A DNA stretch of 64,000 nucleotides from Lineus longissimus (taxonomy: Eukaryota > Nemertea > Pilidiophora > Heteronemertea > Lineidae), in NCBI RefSeq assembly GCF_910592395.1, contig NC_088310.1:11665501-11729500 (forward strand). The letters are read 5' to 3'. The first letter of the stretch is position 1, and each line of letters opens with the position of its first letter. Below, one piece after another: positions 10,879 to 21,031 of the stretch. The position numbers and the translations under genes were made by a program. The notes under the pieces are model-generated. The model worked only from the letters and a program-made list of their open reading frames with translations. It made no database searches and was not told the DNA's origin.

Positions 10879-12723
10879 TGATAAAGTATGGAATTAGTGA
10901 AACCTTGGAAACACTGATAAACCTTGTAATATTCAATATAAACCATGGAATCACTGCGCAAATAGCGCGGGAAATCGGGTGCGTTCCTTCCACGATTTAT
11001 ACCCTCCCAATTGACAGTCTCGTCCCAGCTGACTTTATTGATAGCAATTTGCCAGTTAGTTCAGAAGCCAACATTTTTAATGTGGAGGATGACGTCATCA
11101 ATTGGCAATGCGCTGTGGTCGTTAAAATATTTTATTTCTCTTCAATGGAAGCAAAAATTAGTTTTTATGATTGTTTTGTATTCCATAGACGATAAAGTAT
11201 TATGCTCGGTACTAGATGCACGAGATCATAGGACAAACACACACGTGAATAAAAAAAACCGCTTAGAACTGGTGACGTCACAAAGATCTCTGCATCCCTC
11301 GATGCATACTGGAAGATGTAAGAAATCGCTCACGGCGAAGGAAATTTTCATCCGCAAACTTCCGTAATAAACATACATGACTAGGCTTCTTTTATTCATC
11401 GTTTGTTATAAAATAAGTCAATCATAGACAATTAGGCCTAGACATAGTCGTCAACCTTATCCATGCATAATGCATGACAGGCCCCCAACTTCCCAAGCAA
11501 CTCGTCTGATCGAAAAGCAAGACATGGGCATGGCCATGGCAGCATGGCTGATGATGCACCTCATGACCTGTACGCTGTCTGTACGCTGTCTGTACGCACG
11601 GATCGGATGCGATAACCTGAATTACATTGCATGGATGGAAATTGGTGGTTTACTATGTATGTTGGGTGCCGTGCTACGAAATCATAGTAGGCCTAGGCCT
11701 AGAGTCAATATAGCACCTGCCACCTCCCCCCCCCCCGACCCTATGGGCAGTACAGTATACATCGGACGGAAACGATGACGACCAAAGGACTGAGAGGAGG
11801 GCCCTGGGCACGAAATAACCACAAGGGTTATTTTAGTGGATGTATTAAATTTGTTCCTATCCCATCACTTGAAAAGGGACAGTTCAGAAAAGAGTCTAGA
11901 AAAGAGTCTAAAGTTGTACACACCATACATTCCGTGGATGAGAAATCGGCTAGGAGCCGTCCTTGTAATTCCAAAGACGGCGCTCGGGTTTGGGCACGAG
12001 CTAGAATTTGCCGCACGTGGAAAAATAAAGTCTTCGTCAAAGTTCGAGACCGTTTATTGGATTCTGGAAGAATTACACATTCACAGGGGCGTATTAGCTT
12101 GATGTCGCAGCGGGGGGGGGGGGTCGTTCGCTCGTTTCCATGGGCGACAAAGTCGCAAAATGTGAGCGCCGAAGGCGCAAAGCCCCGAGAGGAACAAAGG
12201 AACTCCGCCGTTCTTCTATTCACTATAACCATGGAGGTATTATAAAGACCTCCATGCTATAGCAAAAAGGACAGGACCTAGATTCCTGGAGGGACTTGCA
12301 TTTCATTTACGGGCATCGGTACTGCGTGATGTAGTCAATTTTCTCTGTATCACCCTGTATGAACAGACCGATCCGTAGTTCAAATAGGCCCCGCGTGGTG
12401 GTGGCGTATTTATAAGCAGAGCGCTATTGGTCCATATTATGGGTGTGTGGTGGGCGTGTCTTCCCATATTTGGGAGATCAGTACTGTACACTGGAGGCGA
12501 GGTACAACTGGGTTGTTCTAAAATATAGACTATTGAATCGGATATGCGACAGATTTCTAAATTACCATAAAATTCCGATCTGATCATGTAAGAATAAGCT
12601 CCAAATGTTGATTCGTAACCACGTTAGGTTCGAATGGCATTATTTCATGTTTTTATGCATTTTAAGGAGTGTTTCCAAGGTTTATCAGTGTTTCCAAGGT
12701 TTCACTAATTCCATACTTTATCA
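10879..12723. repeat. Exact 48-bp inverted repeat pair, arms 1.75 kb apart
   Basis: The 48 bases at 10879-10926 recur as a perfect reverse complement at 12676-12723. The right arm also contains a partial tandem of CCTTGGAAACACTGATAAA. The arms could be termini of a ~1.85-kb element or two independent insertions. The intervening DNA has long overlapping frames on both strands (11775-12245 plus, 11828-12232 minus), but neither resembles a known protein, and I do not call them genes. Confidence 0.6.
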
Positions 12724-12806
12724 CCTACCCTCTCCCATCGCTCAGTACGTCAAAACTAATTACGCTTCTACTTGTACGAGGGATATATTTAGTGGTGAAT
12801 CAAAAT

Positions 12807-13293
12807 GGGTTGGTTCAATACTTGGCACTGGCACGCTGGCACTGGCACTGGCACTATCACTGGCACTGGCACTGGCACTAGCTGGCCAAAGGATGTATCC
12901 CAAAATGGTCAGCAGTTCTCTGAAATTCATATGAATTCAGACGGTTTGTAGGCTTGTAGCCTATCCCATGCCTTGACCTACTTACTGCATACTGTATCCT
13001 GTATGTGGGAAATGTAATTGACATGATAGAATATAACTCAGTGCATAGGACTGACCGGCATTATTAGGCTGCAGCCCACTGGCTGTGGTGAGGCTGCATT
13101 CTGTATTATTTTCATGTTTTGATTTTCAAACTTTGACTTGATTTAGCTTAATGCTGTGTGTCTATCAAACTTACCTTTGAAACATTTATTTAAGTCCCTG
13201 AAACACTGTATTTGCATTTTCTAGCCAAAAAAAAACTTGTTAGAGCCAGTGCCAGTGCCAGCAGCATGCCAGTACCAGGTATTGAACCAACCC
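12807..13293. repeat. Inverted repeat with CTGGCA hexamer array
   Basis: GGGTTGGTTCAATAC followed by a TGGCACTGGCA-type array (12807-12880) is mirrored in reverse complement at about 13243-13293. The left arm holds roughly ten CTGGCA units, the right arm about three. Between the arms is unique sequence without coding potential. It may be a small foldback element. Confidence 0.5.
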
Positions 13294-13994
13294 AATCAAA
13301 ATGACCTTTTGCCCTTACTGCGCATATAAATGCAACAAAGAGAAAATGTATTAAATATCTTTGTATTTGGTAGATGAATCGACAGGAATATTGAAATTTT
13401 TTTAGATGGCATTGTGTTTTTGACGGCAAGTAGATATGAGGTCCATCTCGGAATGTCTTTTGGGCCTAATGCCAGGGTGGATAAGTGTATAACCGGTAAC
13501 GGAGTTATTTCAGAGGACAAATGCCCTTCTGGCGCAATTTGGTCATGCTACCTGTATATTATCTCTTTCAACGTTTTCTATGCCACTATACGGTTCACAA
13601 CTTCTTGATTTATCTTAAAGGTACACGGAGAAATTATACACAGCGTGGAGGAGATGTGTGAGAAAGATTTTCAGTATACCATACAGAACACATAACAATA
13701 TTTTTCACATCATTGCTGCTGATATCGATATTCAAACAGAGATAGAAAACCGTATACTGAATCGCAGAAATTCCTTAAAATGTTCAAATACTTTCGTGCT
13801 ATGTACATGTAAACATGTTAGAGCACGTTGGGTCCTTATTCTAGCGACTGGAGATAATGTGAATCTCGATGTTTTTAGAATAGGGACTTGATATCAGACC
13901 TAATTACATTAGGAGAGGAGATCACGGGTGGTGAGAGAGTGAACATAAAATAAATGATTAACTAGCTGTGTACTGCCTAATTGAAAAGTAAACT

Positions 13995-15199
13995 GGGGTA
14001 TTTGTAGCCAGTGGCAATGTTTTGATTCATATTACGGTAACCATGGAATTATTTTGCCAACCCAAGCATGGATATATGAGAGAGGGAACTCATGAGTATC
14101 ATAGCATAAATAGTTTCTGATTATGCGACCTGTTATGTAAGAGCTTTAGTTATTAGAAGTGAACAAATCAGATAAATGCACAAATACAGTTGGGATTGAA
14201 CTTTTTGAAGGTATGAATTTTCCACACTCATAGATCTAGAGCATTGGAATATTTGAAACTTGGTTCAGGTGACCAATATTATAGTGTAGAGAATGTTGTA
14301 TGCGGCATTTGATGTCATTATCAAAAGTAAATTTTTCCGAGACAATTTTCTGACCAAGGTACTCTCCCGGGTACTTGTAACCCGTTGGTTCGGGGTATCT
14401 GTAGCCCCTATAGATATTTCGATATATCCTGTCATAGATCATGAAGATGCTAGGTTTCTTCATTCTTATTCCATATTATTTGATCATCTGCTTTAGATAC
14501 AATGCTAACCCTTTATGTACCAACAATGATACATTTAATGTTTTATACTAGTTTTTCTAATATCATTTCAAAATAAAATATTTTCAAAGGTACTGATGCC
14601 TCCAATTGGGGTTGATACATGGCCCGTGCTTGAAACTAGAGTTCTTAATGTGCACAACAAGACCGTCAGTCAATTCATAATATCACAAGCTGTTGTCTGA
14701 CACAAGATGTTCTTTATAACTGAGGTGGTAAATAGAACTTTTAGAAGTTTGAAATCAGTCTGATTTGCGACTATATTGTTTGAGTTGTTGGTGAGTGGTT
14801 GCATCGAACATCACTTACATGTTCAATAAATATCGTTTGTGTATGTTTTGATACCAGCAAAACATCGTCATCAACATAGATTGTTATAATATTGAAAGTT
14901 GTTTACCAATAAACACCATAAAATAACCTGTGAATTTATTTTTCATACGTAAAAAAACATGAAATTTGTAACTTTATAGTCAAGGGCTACAAATAACCCA
15001 CGTCCACGGGGTATTTGTAGCCTTTGACCACAAGTCTTGTATTGTGTCTCAGAGGCATTTTTTTAGATAAAGTGCCCCGAATTACAGGCTGTAAAATTGG
15101 AAGAGGTGCCACTACAAGATGCATGCTGGTGTTAGTGAATCTGCCTGAAAATCTCTTGCGTAACCAAAGTTATAGGCGAAAAAGTGCTACAAATACCCC
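13995..15199. repeat. Six dispersed copies of a GGGTATTTGTAGCC motif
   Basis: Close versions of a 14-15-base motif lie at 13995, 14369, 14391 and 15007 on the plus strand and at 14984 and 15184 on the minus strand. The pair 14984-15022 forms a hairpin with an 8-base loop. The sequence between is AT-rich and shows no gene. Confidence 0.55.
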
Positions 15200-15209
15200 T
15201 TTTTTCCTC

Positions 15210-16199
15210 ACATGTATTTAGGAAGTGGGTTGATGTAATTAGTTGATTGATGTATTGTAGGCGCACCTTGCACTAAGCACCCTCTGCACTTTTTTGAAGT
15301 ACATGTATACTTTTAAATAAGTATAAATAAACATCAATAATAAAAGTCACCAAAATATGGACAATTCAAGCCCATGCTTCGGCCTGTAGACCCCTTTAAA
15401 GCATTTTAGGTGTATGATTTACCGTACTGTAAATGTGTTACATGTATAATGTTCTTCCTGATAAGGAGGTTTTAATAAATAATAGAATAGTAAACAAAAT
15501 GTGGTTCATAATTTACTGGTCATGGCATTTTCAATTCATTATCACAATATTCGGTATCAGTCTTCTTCTGAAAATCCTGTATTCCTTCTTGTGGAATTTT
15601 CTATTGCTTTGTATTAAAAATTAAAAGTGACAGTCGGCTGGGAATAATATTGCCTGAGCCGCGAACGGCCCATGCGGCCGGAGTTTATCCCGGTTACTGC
15701 AACATCAAGCGACTATGTATGCCGTGGGCGCACTAGCGTTTTTTAAAACATTAAAATGCCAATGGACTGCGCATTACATGTATAACTGGTTTGTACCGTT
15801 TTCAAACCACTTCAGCAAATAGGGTTCTTTAATACGCATCAACGAAGTCGCTCTGGCCAAGCCACATTGAAGCCGCATTGGAATTCATAGTGTGGCGCGC
15901 CTAATACGCATAAGGCATGGCATTCGCACTGCGCATTCGCACAGCGTGATTTCTTCCGCTCGTGCTCGTTTCGTCGGCGTCATCCGACGTTGCCGTTATT
16001 CAACTGAAAATGTATAAACATAATTGTCATTAATTGCTGATAAAACTGATTGTTTTCATCATTTTCATTCCCACGGTTCGAAACAACTCTGTCAACAACC
16101 CAAATATGTACGGTTTAAATGGTCTACATGTATTTACAACATGATTGTTTGCCATACTATTGCATAAAACCTTTTTAGAAATAAATTTCCTGAAAAAGC
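15210..16199. other. Non-coding DNA, no feature seen
   Basis: The stretch contains a GC-richer patch (15640-16000) but no coding frame, repeat pair or RNA gene that I can support. Confidence 0.4.
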
Positions 16200-17284
16200 C
16201 GCGGCACAGTGGTTACATAAGTGACCGGCACCCAAAGGGTTACAGATGGACGCCAGCCTCGGACATATGCAGAGGACTGTTATTAAAGCGGCCACGTCCG
16301 TGACATTGATGACTGACGCCCTCTATAAAACAAAGGGATCTCGGCCTAGCACGAAAACCTTAGAGAAAAGTGAAATTGACAAGGTTATCAGAATGGGCAC
16401 AGATGCGGTTGCGTTGATGGGACATTGTAAGCCATGAGCCCTCCCAGCAGAGGAGATATATCGGTTAAAATCAGTACTGAGCTTTGAGTACCTGCAAAGG
16501 CTTTGCACAAAGGCAACGCCAGTCACTAAATTGTTGTTTGGCGATTACATATACAAGTCGATGGCAGAAGCCAAGCAGGTGTCGCAGTTGACAAAAAAGG
16601 CGACTGGTTGTGGTACTGGCTATAACAATACTGGATTTTTTTCTTCGCGGAAGGCACAGTGGGTTCAAGCCCCATTGGAAGAACAAACAATACTCAAACC
16701 GGAGCCAGCCCTGCAAGAACTGGAATAACGATCGAGGAACGCAAGGCCAAGGACACCACCAGAAAGGCCATGGTCAATAAACCAAACACAGAGTAGCAAG
16801 ATAAGTGACTATTCTAACTTAGTTCAAGAAAAGCTTGCAACTATCAACATGGGCAATACGTTGAAGTGCTCACCTGCATAGTTTATTTGGGAATTGAAAA
16901 CTTCACTGGGGGTAGGTTAAAACACTTCCTGGGATAATGGGAGAAACTTACCAATACACTGAGACCCTAGAGACTGTGTCAGGGTAAAATATTCCCTTGG
17001 CGTGTGCGTGTGCGTGTGTGTGTGCGTGTGTGTGTGGGGGGGGGGGGGGGGGGCACACCCATTCCAGGCATTTACACCGAAGCCAATTACAGTTTCTGAT
17101 GCCGAAGCTTATGGATGGTGAAGTTGAAAAACTGCTGACCAAGGATCGGGGTAATCCTTGAATCTGGCAGAGAGTCGTGTGACTACGTGTGTCTAACGTA
17201 TTTCTCCGAGAGAAAAAAGATAACTCCTATAGAATGATACCGAATGTAATTAAGCTTAATGATCACATTATTTACCAACTCTTT
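16200..17284 (+). pseudogene. DIRS-like retrotransposon: gag and start of reverse transcriptase
   Basis: A frame from 16246 to 16728, open except for one TGA at 16435, encodes a gag-like protein with the block YLQRLCTKATPVTKLLFGDY (about 16480-16545), characteristic of DIRS-type gag proteins. After a GT/G microsatellite, frames near 17115-17284 give EVEKLLTKD and then VSNVFLREKKDNSYRM and KLNDHIIYQ, the N-terminal blocks of a DIRS reverse transcriptase. The sequence is cut at 17284 by a Harbinger element and resumes at 20724. DIRS elements use a tyrosine recombinase rather than an integrase; that domain was not found here. The copy is defective. Confidence 0.7.
16998..17054. repeat. (GT/GC)n microsatellite ending in a long G run
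   Basis: Alternating gtgcgtgtgtgtg followed by about 19 consecutive G residues, lying between the gag and reverse transcriptase parts of the DIRS copy. Confidence 0.9.
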
Positions 17285-17513
17285 GGCCCGTATTCTAAGA
17301 CATTCCTCGACTCACACTCACTGAGGAACTCCTCATCCCCACTAAGGACCACCTCATACTCATTGAGGAGAAGGTGCTACTCACTGAGTGTGAGGTCGAC
17401 TTCACCTATTTTCCATTTCAAAGACCTCCCTTTTCCTCAAGTAAGTGTTCCTCTGTGAGTAAAGCTTGAGGAAGGGCAATACCTGCCTTGAGTCTTCCTC
17501 AGTCGGTGTAAAC

Positions 17514-18557
17514 ATGGCGTTTCTGTGGTTACAAAGACATGAAAATATAGACATTTTACAAAGGTTTGGGAGACGGCCTAGGAGGATTCCTAATTTTGAC
17601 TACAATGTGTATGATGACGAGGAATTCCGGCAAAGATACCGTTTGACCAAGGATGCGTTTCATGAGGTGTTTGATATGATAAGGCCGAATTTGCTACCAC
17701 ACAATAACCGTGGGAGACCTCTTCCAGTAGACTTGCAGCTGTTGTTGTCATTGCGCTTTTATGCTACAGGGTCGTTTCAGTTAGCGTGTGGTGATTTGTG
17801 TGGAATTTCACAATCATCAGCAAGCAGGATAATCAAGAAGGTTTCTACAACAATTGCGGGATTAAAAAACAGATACATTACATTTCCTGAGGGTGCCATG
17901 CTCCAGCAGGTGAAGCTGGATTTTTGGACGATCGGCCGGATGCCGGGAGTTGTAGGTGCAATTGATTGTGTCCATGTACAAATCCCTTGTCCTGGAGGGG
18001 CTAATGGTGAACTTTTCAGGAACAGAAAGGGTTACTTTTCTATTAATGTGCAGGGAGTGTGTGGCCCAAATTTGGAAATTCAAAACATTGTTGCTAGGTG
18101 GCCAGGGAGCGTACACGACTCTGGAATTTTTGACAACAGTAGATTGTGTGCGCAGCTTGAACATGGACAAATTAATGGATTACTACTAGGAGATTCAGGT
18201 TATGCTTGTCGTCAATATATGTTGACCCCCCTGCTTGCTCCTCGTACACATCCGGAACGGAGATACAACGTTGCACATATTCGTACGAGAAACACAGTTG
18301 AAAGGACATTCGGTGTATGGAAACGGATGTTCCCATGTTTGAAGATGTCTTTGCGAACAAAATTATCCACGACATTGACGATCATTGTAGCCACAGCTGT
18401 GCTGTATAACTTCGTGAGGAAACGCCAGGACCCAATTCCTGATGAGGAGGAATCTGAAAATGAGGATGATGATGACAATGAGGCATTGCACCACCCAGTC
18501 ATGGGTCTGGGGAATGCAACCCGACAGGCAATGATTCAACAACATTTCACTGATTAG
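17514..18557 (+). CDS. Harbinger transposase (HARBI1-like DDE nuclease), intact
   Basis: An uninterrupted single-exon frame of 347 codons from the ATG of MAFLWLQRHE; the frame is open further upstream, but this ATG gives the usual N-terminus and length for the family. It encodes the RNase H-fold nuclease that cuts and joins transposon ends. Visible catalytic residues are Asp151 in GAIDCVHVQIP, Asp227 in LLGDSGYACR and Glu263 in RNTVERTFGVWKR. Other family blocks are FRNRKGYFSINVQ and IVARWPGSVHDSGIF. The N-terminal third (TKDAFHEVFD, SLRFYATGSFQ, ISQSSASRIIKK) is the helical DNA-binding region with an HTH-like segment. The acidic C-terminal tail (EEESENEDDDDNE) is also seen in relatives. With no stop or frameshift it may be recently active, or be a domesticated gene. 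It is expected to act with the Myb-like protein encoded on the opposite strand. Confidence 0.92.
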   Translation: MAFLWLQRHENIDILQRFGRRPRRIPNFDYNVYDDEEFRQRYRLTKDAFHEVFDMIRPNLLPHNNRGRPLPVDLQLLLSLRFYATGSFQLACGDLCGISQSSASRIIKKVSTTIAGLKNRYITFPEGAMLQQVKLDFWTIGRMPGVVGAIDCVHVQIPCPGGANGELFRNRKGYFSINVQGVCGPNLEIQNIVARWPGSVHDSGIFDNSRLCAQLEHGQINGLLLGDSGYACRQYMLTPLLAPRTHPERRYNVAHIRTRNTVERTFGVWKRMFPCLKMSLRTKLSTTLTIIVATAVLYNFVRKRQDPIPDEEESENEDDDDNEALHHPVMGLGNATRQAMIQQHFTD

Positions 18558-19139
18558 AATGAAGGTATGTTTACATTTTTAACCATACACATGATTAGCC
18601 GTCCTTAACATAAATTGACACAATCACACAATACTCTTGAAAATTGAACTACCTGTAGTCGTTGCCACTACTGTGCTTTCGTCTGCAGCGTCCTAAGGGT
18701 TAAGGTGTTTCATTAATCTTAGCAATCTTAGCTGACCAGTATTTGTGCTTCAAGTCAAGAACCTCTAGTTTTCGTTTGTGTTCTTCATTCATGTGTTCGG
18801 ATTTTTCCTTAAAATTTCCACTTCCAAAACATGCTTGCATTTTCAGAACTGTCGATTGTGCCTCCGACATCGTCGATGTACGTGCCGTAACAGCAGCTTT
18901 CGCTGTAGATTTTCTTTGGACAGACTTTTTCGGGATAACCACATCACTGGACTCATCAGTATCGGTGTCTGTATCATTACGAACTTTATCTGCAAAGCAA
19001 GAAAATGTTGCCATCTGTATTTAATGAGTTGATCAATTAGTGCAGCAATAAAAAAAACGATTAAGAAAATGTTCCTCGTGTTAAAATGTTTGCGGGGCAA
19101 TGTCAGGTTTCAGAATACCATTGCATGCTTACTTTACTC

Positions 19140-19960
19140 TTGAGACTTCTATAAATGAAATGGCCAGGGCCATTGTGCTCACCTCATGTGGAGGAAAGAT
19201 GGATAAAGAGCATGGTATTGTGTCATGTAGTGTTAGGTTTGATGTAGGTCCAAGCAATTACAATTTCCCCAAAATGGCCACTTTACAGTACATTCGACCT
19301 CTGTGACCTTGAAAAGTAGGTCAAATCAAAGAAGACCCGGGTGACACATTGAATGGTTGTTAGAATTAGATGTACCTATGATATAAAATTGGTGCCAATC
19401 GGGCAAGTCATTACTAGGAATAATGGCATTTTGAAGAATTTAGGATTTGGCCCCCTCCCTGGAGGCCAAACGGCAAATCAGATCGCACCAAACTTCGGTA
19501 CCTGAGATCACCTGACCAAGGGGTACATGTGTACTTAATTTGTGATCAATAGTCATTGCAGTTAAGAAACGTGCCATAGTTACGGCCTGACGGCGAATTT
19601 ATGCCATTTGACCTCTGTGACCTTGACAAGAAGGTCAAATTAAAAACCTGTGTGACATATACTGTATGGTGGTTAGATGTACCCATGATATCAAATTGGT
19701 GGCAATCGGGCAAGAAGTTAAGGAATAATCAGATTTTTAAGGTTTTTGGATTTTGCCCCCTGGTGGTCAAGTGGTGAATCATATTGGACCAAACTTTGGT
19801 CCCTGAGATCACCTGACTAAGGGGTAAATGTGTACCAAATTTGGTATCAATAGTCATTGCAGTTTAGAAACGTGCCATCGTTACATCTTAACGGCCAATT
19901 TACACCATTTGACCTCTGTGACCTTGAAAAGGAGGTCAAATCAAAAACCCGGAGGATATA
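19140..19960. repeat. ~300-bp period tandem repeat (family M), about 2.7 units
   Basis: Blocks such as ACCTCTGTGACCTTGA, AGGTCAAATC, a CCCCCTGG-GG-CAA segment and GTGCCATmGTTAC recur with a spacing of about 300 bases (for example 19313, 19626 and 19930). The same family occurs at 26870-27480 (reverse orientation) and 59626-60780. It lies in the intron of the Harbinger Myb-like gene, so it is younger than that element or was carried by it. No coding capacity was seen. Confidence 0.8.
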
Positions 19961-19990
19961 TTAGCTCACCTCTGCTAAGAGGTGAGCTAA
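19961..19990. repeat. Perfect hairpin TTAGCTCACCTCT/AGAGGTGAGCTAA
   Basis: A 13-bp perfect stem with a 4-base loop, immediately following the ~300-bp tandem repeat. It probably marks the end of that repeat element. As DNA or RNA it would form a strong cruciform or hairpin. Confidence 0.85.
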
Positions 19991-20723
19991 AAAGGAACCT
20001 ACCTTTTTCTGTGTGATTATCGCCGTCATCATCAAATTCGTTTTCCAGGCTTTGGATTTGAGCTGGTATTATAGCTGCAATAGCTTGGGCTTCTTCATTT
20101 GGCACAGTGTTCTTCTTGCCGCCACCAGTCAATTTGGTTTCTCTGGCGTCCTTTCCCAGAACCTTTTTAGCACGACTTTTGATATTGTCCCAACACTTTT
20201 TCAACTGTTTGACATCCCGTTTCACAACCCCATTTTGAGAATTGAAATTGTCAGCCACTTTTGTCCATGCTTCACTCTTGGCTTTTATACATGTGTAATC
20301 ATTTTTTTTGCTTTCCAATGTTCCAATATTTATCTACCAGTTCGATAAGCAGTGATCTCTCAAGCTCCGAGAAGTACTGCCTGGTTGACATGGTTCCTTT
20401 ACACTCTGGTTGTGGGTACACACAGAAACAACAGGCCGAGCTAGACCTTCTTGAATGTGTAATCTATTATGTAGATTACACATTTCCATTCATATCACTT
20501 GTTGTTCAATAGCCAGCACCAGTCATACCAGTTCACGCTGACCTCAATCAAGTGCAACTTGAGGAATGTCTTTGAATAACAAAATGCCATTATTCCCGTA
20601 AGGTTGAGGTATACCTAAATGAGGGTGAGGTAGACCTTCCCCTTTTCCTTGAGTTACACTTGAGTCCTCCTCACTGGAGTGTGAGTGAAGGATGAGGTTG
20701 AGTGAGGTCTTAGAATACGGGCC

Positions 20724-21031
20724 TTTAAGTTGGAAACACCACAGCCTGCATCAGTCTGTGGGTCTGATGACAGATTGGTGCGATATGGCGACAATTGATC
20801 TCAAGGACGCATATTCTCCTTGCCAATTTATGAGGCACAGCAGAAATGTCTCAAATTTCAATGGGGGGGGGGGGGGGAGGTTCTTTAAATTCACTGCCTA
20901 TGTCCTTGGGCCAGGTCCTCGCATGTTCACAAAGATCATGAAGCCAGTATATCCACATCTACGGGCCAGAGGGTACTTGCCTGCGGCTTATATTGGTGAT
21001 AGTTAACCTGCAGGTGATAATCACACTCACA
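20724..21031 (+). pseudogene. DIRS reverse transcriptase, central part
   Basis: After the Harbinger target duplication the DIRS frame resumes with KLETPQ, then in a shifted frame MATIDLKDAY (domain A with catalytic Asp), FFKFTAYVLGPGPRMFTKIMKPVY and AYIGDS (domain C, normally YIDDS; the first Asp is Gly here). A run of 15-17 G residues near 20863 corrupts the frame. A stop follows at 21004, and the sequence is cut at about 21032 by a minus-strand LINE. Confidence 0.8.

Larger units (their letters stand above)
18700..20395 (-). pseudogene. Harbinger Myb/SANT-like DNA-binding protein, two exons, one frameshift
   Basis: On the minus strand, translation from the ATG at 20395 gives STRQYFSELERSLLIELVDK, then a one-base shift near 20325 changes frame before SKKNDYTCIKAKSEAW and KKCWDNIKSRAKKVL. 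These are the helices of the Myb/SANT-like domain found in the second protein of Harbinger elements, which guides the transposase to the ends. Exon 1 ends at 20003 (donor GTAGGT) and exon 2 starts at 18989 (acceptor TTTGCAG); the phase matches and the joined frame runs through KKSVQRKSTAK and a charged helix to the stop at 18700. The intron contains the ~300-bp tandem repeat and a perfect hairpin. If the frameshift is real the element lacks its partner protein; it could also be a sequencing error in an A-run (aaaaaaa). Confidence 0.75.
17285..20723. mobile_element. PIF/Harbinger DNA transposon, 3.4 kb, nested in DIRS
   Basis: The termini are perfect 17-bp inverted repeats, GGCCCGTATTCTAAGAC at 17285 and its complement ending at 20723, flanked by TTT on both sides (17282-17284 and 20724-20726), a 3-bp duplication as made by this superfamily. 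Subterminal regions (17300-17460 and 20640-20700) are related inverted sequences rich in TCACTCACT/GAGTGTGAG. Inside are the two genes expected of the superfamily in convergent order: an intact transposase on plus and a Myb/SANT-like DNA-binding protein on minus. The insertion splits the DIRS reverse transcriptase. Confidence 0.9.

Noticed and set aside
11775-12245. 156-codon plus frame overlapping a 134-codon minus frame (11828-12232)
   Set aside because: Neither translation shows a domain, low-complexity bias is strong, and the mutual overlap is typical of non-coding GC-rich repeat DNA.
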